Shown in pieces: positions 58,337 to 64,000 of a stretch of 64,000 bases of DNA. This DNA comes from Streptomyces sp. L2 (GTDB lineage: Bacteria; Actinomycetota; Actinomycetes; Streptomycetales; Streptomycetaceae). Under the pieces are notes generated by a model. It was given only the letters and a program-made list of their open reading frames with translations. It did no database searches and was not told the origin of the DNA. Numbering within the stretch: the stretch's first letter is position 1; every line of letters starts with the position of its first letter. Location: contig NZ_QBDT01000001.1 of the NCBI RefSeq assembly GCF_004124325.1, forward strand, positions 7,006,001 through 7,070,000, in the 5' to 3' direction. The position numbers were made by a program, and so were the translations under genes.

Positions 58337-58373
58337 CCCCGCTGTCGACGGAACCCGGTCGGACGCGGTCCGT

Positions 58374-58727
58374 TCACCGGAACTCGTGGACCACGGCGAT
58401 CGTGCCGACGATGTGGGTGTTGAACTCGGCCAGCTCCTCGGCCGGCACCCACAGCTCCAGGATGGTCTGGCCGCCCGCCTGCCGGACCGGGTAGCGGGAG
58501 ACGAACTCCCTGTCGACCTCGAACCGGGTCACGAACCCGGCACCGTCGTGCTTGACGTTCCAGTCGCGGGCGATCCTGATCGCGTAGTCCTCGTTGAGGA
58601 CCGGGTAGAAGATCGGCTGCTCCGGCAGGCGGGGTGGCCAGGCCCGCCACTCCAGCTCGCGGACGAGCTCCAGCTCGGCGGGGCCGGTAGGACGCCAGAG
58701 GGTCGTCGTCGGGCGGGGGCCGGTCAT
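58374..58727 (-). CDS. Conserved 117-residue protein of unknown function
   Basis: This protein is of a type sometimes labelled ADP-ribosylation/crystallin J1 in Streptomyces, a label with little support. Conserved parts are WRPTGPAELELVRE, WPPRLPEQPIFYPVLNEDYA, and the C-terminal WVPAEELAEFNTHIVGTI. There is no signal peptide, helix pair or catalytic motif I can assign. The ATG at 58727 has AGGAGAG eight bases upstream, which favours it over in-frame codons further up to 58865. Its function is unknown. Confidence 0.78.
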   Translation of the reverse strand: MTGPRPTTTLWRPTGPAELELVRELEWRAWPPRLPEQPIFYPVLNEDYAIRIARDWNVKHDGAGFVTRFEVDREFVSRYPVRQAGGQTILELWVPAEELAEFNTHIVGTIAVVHEFR

Positions 58728-58912
58728 GCTGCCGCTCTCCTGGTGGGGCCCGTCGCCGGGCCGGACGGGCGGGGTCCGCACGCTACCGGCGGGCCGGGCC
58801 GGTGATCCACTTGTTTGCGGGCGGGTGGTGCGGCCGGTGGCCGGAGCGCACGCCGTGGGTCTCACGCCGACGGGTGCGTGACCCCGCGGCCGCGCGCACA
58901 GTTGATCCCGGC

Positions 58913-59104
58913 ATGAAGAAGCGCAGCATGCTCGCCCTCGCCACGCTCGCCACCGGGTTCGTCGTGGCCGCCGTCACCCCGTCCCACGCCGCGGACCACG
59001 CCCCCAAGGACGACCTCAAGATCTCCGGCACGCTCGACGACGTACAGCAGCTCGTCAGCCAGGACAGCCTGGCCATCGACGACAACGCCCTCGGGCAGCA
59101 GTAG
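58913..59104 (+). CDS. Small secreted peptide
   Basis: This 63-residue ORF has a clear Sec signal peptide (MKKRSMLALATLATGFVVAA, cleavage probably after SHA or AHA at about residue 26). A 37-residue acidic, Leu/Asp-rich mature part without Cys follows. I recognise no family. There is no convincing ribosome binding site before ATG 58913, so a leaderless transcript may be used. A strong hairpin follows the stop, which supports a separate transcript. Confidence 0.65.
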   Translation: MKKRSMLALATLATGFVVAAVTPSHAADHAPKDDLKISGTLDDVQQLVSQDSLAIDDNALGQQ

Positions 59105-59126
59105 CAAGCCCGTACGTCACGCGGCC

Positions 59127-59161
59127 CGGTGCCGGCGCCCCGCCACGGGGTGCCGGCACCG
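59127..59161 (+). terminator. Long hairpin after the small secreted peptide gene
   Basis: CGGTGCCGGCGCCCCG pairs with CGGGGTGCCGGCACCG (59127-59161) over 16 positions including one G-U pair, leaving a 3-nt loop. Confidence 0.85.
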
Positions 59162-59247
59162 TCGTTCCCGGCGCCCTCAACTGGACGTGGTTTCCGTGGC
59201 AGGGTGGAGCGGGCAAGCCCCAGGGGGCCAACAGAAGAGGGGGAACC

Positions 59248-60291
59248 GTGACCGTCGTCTGGATCAACGGCGCGTTCGGTGCGGGAAAGACCACCACCGC
59301 ACGGGAACTGATCGAACTGATCCCGCACAGCACGCTCTTCGACCCGGAGGTCATCGGCGGTGCGCTCCGGCACCTGCTGCCGGCCAAACGCCTCGCCGAG
59401 GCCGGCGACTACCAGGACCTCCCGGTCTGGCGCCGGCTCGTGATCGACACGGCGGCCGCCCTCCTCGCAGACCTGGGCGGCACCCTCGTGGTCCCCATGA
59501 CCCTGCTCCGCCAGGAGTACCGCGACGAGATCTTCGGCGGACTCGCCGCCCGCCGGATCGCCGTACGGCATGTGCTCCTCGCCCCGGCTGAAACGATCCT
59601 GCGTGAGCGGATAGCGGGCCGCGAGATCCCGTCGGACCTGTCCGACGGCGAGATACGGGTGCGCCAGTGGTCGTACGACCACATCGAGCCCTACCGCGCC
59701 GCCCTCGCCTCCTGGCTCACCGCCGACGCCCACCTCGTCGACACCAGCGCGCTCACGCCGTACGAGACCGCCGTCCGCATCGCCGGGTCCGTCGGTTCCG
59801 GGGACGTGGCCCCGTGCGAGATCGTGCAGACCCCGGAGCCCACCGCCGAGACCCTCGCGGCCGGGGTCCTCCTCTTCGACGAGCAGGACCGGGTGCTGCT
59901 CGTGGACCCCACCTACAAAGCCGGCTGGGAGTTCCCCGGCGGAGTGGTCGAGCGCGGCGAGGCCCCGGCCCGCGCCGGCATGCGCGAGGTCGCCGAGGAG
60001 ACCGGGATACTGCTGCGGGAGGTGCCCCGGCTGCTCGTCGTGGACTGGGAACGGCCCGTACCCCCGGGCTACGGCGGCCTGCGGCTGCTGTTCGACGGCG
60101 GCCGGCTGGACCCCGCCGCGGTCGGCCGGGTGCTGCTGCCGGGCCCCGAACTGCGCGACTGGCGCTTCGTCACGGAGCAGGAGGCCGCCGGCATGCTGCC
60201 CCCCGTGCGCTACGAGCGGCTGCGCTGGGCGCTGCGCGCCCGGGAACGCGGGGCCGTACTGTATCTGGAGGCGGGCGTACCGGTCGGCTGA
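59248..60291 (+). CDS. P-loop kinase-Nudix hydrolase fusion
   Basis: This 347-residue protein has two domains. Residues 1-180 form a P-loop kinase-like module with Walker A GAFGAGKTT (8-16) and a lid-like region with Arg residues (RERIAGREIP). Residues 205-340 are a Nudix hydrolase with the box GGVVERGEAPARAGMREVAE and following ETGI, so the GX5EX7REUXEEXGU pattern is kept. The module pairing suggests processing of a phosphorylated nucleotide-like compound, but the substrate is unknown. GTG 59248 has AGAGGGGGA upstream. Confidence 0.85.
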   Translation: MTVVWINGAFGAGKTTTARELIELIPHSTLFDPEVIGGALRHLLPAKRLAEAGDYQDLPVWRRLVIDTAAALLADLGGTLVVPMTLLRQEYRDEIFGGLAARRIAVRHVLLAPAETILRERIAGREIPSDLSDGEIRVRQWSYDHIEPYRAALASWLTADAHLVDTSALTPYETAVRIAGSVGSGDVAPCEIVQTPEPTAETLAAGVLLFDEQDRVLLVDPTYKAGWEFPGGVVERGEAPARAGMREVAEETGILLREVPRLLVVDWERPVPPGYGGLRLLFDGGRLDPAAVGRVLLPGPELRDWRFVTEQEAAGMLPPVRYERLRWALRARERGAVLYLEAGVPVG

Positions 60292-60386
60292 CGGACCGTC
60301 TGAACGGGGGATTTTGCCCGGTCTGGGTCCTTCCGAGACACAAGCGAGGGTGAATTGTCGCCGTCCCGGAATGAACGGGAACCCGA

Positions 60387-60406
60387 AGAACGTACAGAAG
60401 CGTTCT
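60387..60406. promoter_or_regulatory. Inverted repeat upstream of the ABC transporter operon
   Basis: AGAACG (60387-60392) and CGTTCT (60401-60406) are inverted around an 8-bp spacer, about 80 bp upstream of the substrate-binding protein gene. It may be an operator, but the arms are short. Confidence 0.35.
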
Positions 60407-60487
60407 ACCGTCGTTGCGCAGCTCAGTTTCCTCGCGGCCCACCGGCCGCCGTGAACAGGCCGGGCATCCGCCGGCCGGAGGAGGGAC

Positions 60488-62302
60488 ATGCGCGCGCGAT
60501 CCTCGGCCCTCACCAAGGGACTTGTACTGGCCGCCGGGCTCACCCTGGTCCTCGGCGCCTGCAGCGGCGGCGGGGGCGGTTCGTCGCCCGGGAACGGCCA
60601 CGCGGGCCTCACGTCCTGCGCCGAGCAGGGCCAGGCCAACACCTGCAACTCCGGCCCCACGAAGGCCGGCGGCACCTTCACCTATGTGCTGGAGAAGAAC
60701 ATCCAGCAGTGGAACGTCCAGGACACCAACGGCAACACCTTCGAGAACGGCGAGGCCCTGCAGGTCGTCCTGCCCTCGGTGTTCGTCCCCCAGCCCGACT
60801 TCACCGTCAAACTCAACACCGACCTGGTCAGCTCGGTGAGCCAGACGAGCACCAGCCCGCAGACCCTCGTCTACAAGATCAACCCCAAGGCGTCCTGGAA
60901 CGACGGCACGCCGATCACCGCCGACGACTTCGTCTACTACTGGCGCACCAACAACGGCAAGGACTGCCCGCCGCCGCCCGCGAGCGACTCCACGCAGACC
61001 AAGGGCTGCCTGCCGCAGTCCACGGCCGGATACGACCGCGTCAAGTCCGTCACCGGCTCCGACGGCGGCAGGACGGTCACCGTGGTCATGGCGAAGCCCT
61101 ACTCCGACTGGAAGTCCCTCTTCGGCGCCGGCTACCCCCTCTATCCCGCGCACGTCGCCGAGAAGCTCTCCGGCGCCAAGCAGGGCGACGCCGCCCACAT
61201 GACGGCCGCCCAGCTCACCCAGGGCTGGCAGTACTTCCAGAAGACCCCGCCCAGCAAGTACCCGACGGCGGGCCCGTACAAGATGCAGAGCTGGGTCGAC
61301 AACGACCACGCCACCTACGTCCCCGACCCCAGGTGGCGGGGCGCGCACAAGGCCACCCTGCAGCGGCTGATCTTCAAGGTCATCACGGACGCCACCCAGG
61401 AGCCGATCGCGCTGCGCAACAACGAGGTGCAGGGCATCTACCCGCAGCCCGAGGTGGACCTCGTCAACCAGGTGAAGTCCATCCCGAACGTCACCTACAC
61501 CATCGGCAACGGCCTGACCTGGGAGCACTTCGACCTCAACCTGCACAACCCGGTCCTCGGCAAGTACGCGGCGCTGCGCCGGTCGATGTTCACCGCGATC
61601 AGCATCAAGGACATCGTCGCCAAGACCGTCGGCCAGTTCGACCCCGAGGTCAAACAGCTCGGCAACCACAACTTCGTCCCCGGGCAGGCCGGGTACAAGG
61701 ACCTCGTCACGCCCACCGGGCAGGGCTCCGGTGACCTCACCAAGGCGAAGAAGTACCTCACCGACGCGAAGTTCACCGGCGTGGGCAGCGCCCTGAGGAC
61801 ACCGGACGGCAAGGCCGTCGGGCCGTTCAACTGCCGCTACACCACCGGCAACCAGATCCGGCAGAGCGAGTGCCAGATCCTGCAGAGCGACCTGGCGAAC
61901 CTCGGCATCAAGGTCACCATCAAGCCGATCGGCGCCGCCGACCTCGGCACCGTCCTGACCGGGCACCAGTACGACATCATCGTCTTCGCCTGGGTCGCCG
62001 CGCCCTTCCCGACCTCCGGCGCCCAGCAGAACTGGGTCACCGGAGGCGGCGGCAACTACGGCGGGTACAGCAACAAGAAGGTCGACGCGCTCGTCGCGCA
62101 GGCCGTCGGCGAGACCGACCCGGCCAAGGCCGCCCAACTGCTCGACCAAGCCGACCAGATCATGGTCGACGACGCCTACGTCCTGCCGCTGTACCAGAAG
62201 CCGACGTTCCTCGCCGTGCAGACGCGGTTCGTGAACATGCGGAACAACTCGACGAACGTGGGCCCGGCGTACAACACCGGCGAGTGGGGTCTGAAGAAGT
62301 GA
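60488..62302 (+). CDS. Peptide/opine-type ABC transporter substrate-binding lipoprotein
   Basis: This 604-residue lipoprotein has a signal peptide with lipobox LGAC (Cys at about 28) and a Gly/Ser linker. The mature part is a family-5 (DppA/OppA) binding protein: YKINPKASWNDGTPITADDF, YDRVKSVTGSDGG, GPYKMQSWVDND, and RNNEVQGIYPQPE. It captures peptides or similar solutes outside the membrane. ATG 60488 has GGAGGA upstream. Two permease genes follow (DppB/DppC type) in the same operon. A hairpin between it and the permease may raise its relative expression. Confidence 0.94.
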   Translation: MRARSSALTKGLVLAAGLTLVLGACSGGGGGSSPGNGHAGLTSCAEQGQANTCNSGPTKAGGTFTYVLEKNIQQWNVQDTNGNTFENGEALQVVLPSVFVPQPDFTVKLNTDLVSSVSQTSTSPQTLVYKINPKASWNDGTPITADDFVYYWRTNNGKDCPPPPASDSTQTKGCLPQSTAGYDRVKSVTGSDGGRTVTVVMAKPYSDWKSLFGAGYPLYPAHVAEKLSGAKQGDAAHMTAAQLTQGWQYFQKTPPSKYPTAGPYKMQSWVDNDHATYVPDPRWRGAHKATLQRLIFKVITDATQEPIALRNNEVQGIYPQPEVDLVNQVKSIPNVTYTIGNGLTWEHFDLNLHNPVLGKYAALRRSMFTAISIKDIVAKTVGQFDPEVKQLGNHNFVPGQAGYKDLVTPTGQGSGDLTKAKKYLTDAKFTGVGSALRTPDGKAVGPFNCRYTTGNQIRQSECQILQSDLANLGIKVTIKPIGAADLGTVLTGHQYDIIVFAWVAAPFPTSGAQQNWVTGGGGNYGGYSNKKVDALVAQAVGETDPAKAAQLLDQADQIMVDDAYVLPLYQKPTFLAVQTRFVNMRNNSTNVGPAYNTGEWGLKK

Positions 62303-62347
62303 CCCGCCCGGCCGTCTGAACCGAACCGCCGGACGTCACCAGCCCCG

Positions 62348-62376
62348 TCCCGGCCCCGGCAGCCCCGGGGCCGGGA
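62348..62376 (+). terminator. Intra-operon hairpin between binding protein and permease genes
   Basis: TCCCGGCCCCGG (62348-62359) and CCGGGGCCGGGA (62365-62376) form a perfect 12-bp stem with a 5-nt loop. Inside an operon it may act as a partial terminator or an RNA-stabilising 3' end that keeps the binding protein in excess of the permeases. Confidence 0.65.
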
Positions 62377-62438
62377 CCGGAGCAGCGCCCCCGTCGCCGT
62401 ACGGGGGGCCCGGCCCGCCCGTTCGAGGGAGGAACCGC

Positions 62439-63425
62439 ATGCTCGCCTACACCGTGCGCCGCATCCTCGTCTCCATACCCGTCCTGATCATCTCGACGTT
62501 CATCGTGTTCCTGGTCGTCATCAACGCAGGCGACCCGGTCGCCAACTTCGCCACCTCGCGGCAGCCCGCCCCCAGCAAGGCCGCCGTCGCCGCGTTCGCC
62601 CGGCACGTGCACGCCGACCAGCCGGCCGTGGAACGCTACTGGAACTGGATCACCGGAGTGCTGCACGGCGACTGGGGCCCCTCCGTACAGCCCAACCTGG
62701 ACATCGGCCACGACCTGTTCACCCGCTTCCGGGTCACCGTCACCCTCGTGGCCGCCGCGATGCTCATCGCGCTCGTCCTCGCCGTGCTGTTCGGCGTGTT
62801 CAGCGCGCTGCGCCAGTACAGCGCCGCCGACTACACCATCACCTTCTTCGGCTTCCTGTTCCTCGCCATGCCGGTGTTCTGGTTCGCCGTACTCCTCAAA
62901 CAGGCCGGCATCTGGTTCAACGAACAGACCGGCAGCCAGTTCCTCGGCACCATCGGCGAGAAGTCGCCGTACCTCGAATCCGACACCTTCTGGAACGCGT
63001 TCACCGACCGCATCGGGCACCTCGTCCTGCCCACCATCACCCTCGCCCTGGTCTCCTTCGCCTCCTGGACGCGCTACACCCGCGCCTCGATGCTGGAGGT
63101 GATGGACAGCGACTACGTCCGCCTCGCCCGCGCCAAGGGACTGCGCCGGGGTCGCGTCCTCGTCCGGCACGCGCTGCGCACCGCCCTCATCCCGCTGGCC
63201 ACCGTCACCGCCCTCGACATCGCGATCATCCTGGGCGGCGCCGTCGTCACCGAGACGATCTTCCAGTGGCACGGCATGGGGGAGATGCTCGTCCAGTCCG
63301 CGACCACCGTCGATGTCTACCGGACCATGGCCTGGCTGCTGCTGTCCGCCGTCGTCGTCATCGGCTTCAACCTGGTCGCCGACCTCCTCTACGCCGTACT
63401 CGACCCGAGGATCCGCTATGACTGA
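62439..63425 (+). CDS. ABC transporter permease (DppB/OppB type)
   Basis: This 328-residue integral membrane permease has the N-terminal YTVRRILVSIPVLI helix, about six membrane segments, and the inner-membrane EAA loop region (DYVRLARAKGLRRGRVLVRH) that docks with the ATPase subunit. The external loop after helix 1 (about residues 33-95) is long, as is usual for DppB. ATG 62439 follows GAGGGAGGA. The stop overlaps the next permease gene by 8 bp. Confidence 0.94.
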   Translation: MLAYTVRRILVSIPVLIISTFIVFLVVINAGDPVANFATSRQPAPSKAAVAAFARHVHADQPAVERYWNWITGVLHGDWGPSVQPNLDIGHDLFTRFRVTVTLVAAAMLIALVLAVLFGVFSALRQYSAADYTITFFGFLFLAMPVFWFAVLLKQAGIWFNEQTGSQFLGTIGEKSPYLESDTFWNAFTDRIGHLVLPTITLALVSFASWTRYTRASMLEVMDSDYVRLARAKGLRRGRVLVRHALRTALIPLATVTALDIAIILGGAVVTETIFQWHGMGEMLVQSATTVDVYRTMAWLLLSAVVVIGFNLVADLLYAVLDPRIRYD

Positions 63426-64000
63426 GACCGAGGAGAGCACCCAGCCGGGGCACGTGGACAGCGAGTTCACCGTACGGCAGCGCACCCAGACCCAGCTCGT
63501 GCTCCGCCGCTTCCTGCGCCACCGGGCGGCCATGATCAGCCTCGCCGTGTTCCTGCTGATCCTGCTGTGGGCGTTCATCGGGCCGCACCTGTGGCACTAC
63601 TCGTACGGCAAGTACACCCCCGACAACTCCCAGCCCCCGTCCCTCAAGCACCCGTTCGGCACCAACGCCACCGGGTACGACTCCTACGCGCAGGTGATGC
63701 GGGGCACCCAGACCTCGCTGAAGATCGCCCTACTCATCGCGCTGGGCTCCACCGTGCTCGGCGCGGTGTGGGGCGCGGTCGCCGGCTTCTACCGGGGCCT
63801 CGTCGACGCGGTGATGATGCGGATCGCCGACCTGGTGCTCACCCTGCCGCTGCTCGCCATCGCCCTCGTCATCTCCTCCCGCAGCGGCGGCTCCTGGTAC
63901 TGGATCGCCCTGGTCATCGCCGGACTGACCTGGGCCTACGTCTCCCGCGTGGTGCGCTCCACCGTGCTGTCGCTGCGCGAGAAGGAGTTCGTGGAGGCCG
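63418..64000 (+). CDS. ABC transporter permease (DppC/OppC type), cut by the window end
   Basis: This second permease starts at ATG 63418, inside the last codons of the upstream permease gene (ATGACTGA). The visible 194 residues have a charged cytosolic N-terminus (TETEESTQPG ...), a first membrane helix (AMISLAVFLLILLWAFIGP), the loop with HPFGTNATGYDSYAQVMRG (DppC-like HPLGTD variant), then further helices and the beginning of the EAA loop (RVVRSTVLSLREKEFVEA). The 3' part and the likely ATPase genes lie beyond the window. Confidence 0.92.
   Translation, partial: MTETEESTQPGHVDSEFTVRQRTQTQLVLRRFLRHRAAMISLAVFLLILLWAFIGPHLWHYSYGKYTPDNSQPPSLKHPFGTNATGYDSYAQVMRGTQTSLKIALLIALGSTVLGAVWGAVAGFYRGLVDAVMMRIADLVLTLPLLAIALVISSRSGGSWYWIALVIAGLTWAYVSRVVRSTVLSLREKEFVEA

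Overview
The window is chromosomal DNA of a Streptomyces-type actinomycete. The evidence is very high G+C, GTG and TTG starts with purine-rich ribosome binding sites, many 4-bp ATGA/GTGA gene overlaps, and families typical of the genus (DUF5997, DUF6421, DUF5134, DUF6986, Rv1733c-like, CtpI-like ATPase, twin FUSC genes). I saw no tRNA, rRNA, CRISPR array, phage block or transposase gene. One short MITE-like element is present. The content looks like chromosome arm or near-core housekeeping plus accessory genes.

Layout. 1-981: a heptamer microsatellite and a LuxR-type regulator. 1317-14247 (minus): six tightly coupled genes. In transcription order they are a stand-alone DUF4132-like protein, a 1667-residue protein without a recognised domain, a 71-residue Ser/Gly ORF, a MoxR-type AAA ATPase, a DUF5682-VWA fusion and a SWIM zinc-finger protein. 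The set resembles the poorly understood yehI-yehL-yehM-yehP-yehQ genes of E. coli and is the best candidate here for an undescribed system. 14382-19606: a DUF5997/LysR-effector-domain pair, an MFS exporter, a LamG/cysteine-peptidase-like exported protein broken at a G7 run, and an Lrp regulator divergent from a FUSC membrane protein.

21669-27642: a lactonase-like propeller preceded by a DasR-type palindrome, a CbiX-like protein, a BadF-type sugar kinase coupled to uracil-DNA glycosylase, an Asp-box propeller and an Rv1733c-like membrane protein. 27691-38757: a scrambled TetR remnant, a HEAT-repeat protein, aidB divergent from a PaaX-like regulator, and a giant CtpI-like P-type ATPase that overlaps tail-to-tail with a TetR gene. 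38980-45756: HAD hydrolase, M56-type peptidase, DUF5134, an autoregulated FUSC-MarR operon, VOC, GNAT and GDPD genes.

46254-53939: a DUF6421-SDR-threonine aldolase operon ended by a MITE and a strong bidirectional terminator, then PlsC, thioredoxin, a flavin reductase behind a cysteine-containing leader peptide, and etfBA. 54155-64000: DUF6986 with a promoter-overlapping palindrome, a divergent LacI/ROK pair, a small secreted peptide, a P-loop/Nudix fusion, and the start of a dipeptide/oligopeptide ABC operon cut by the window end.

Functional links are mostly local regulator-target pairs: Lrp-FUSC, PaaX-AidB, MarR-FUSC, LacI-ROK. Several have visible palindromic operators between the partners.
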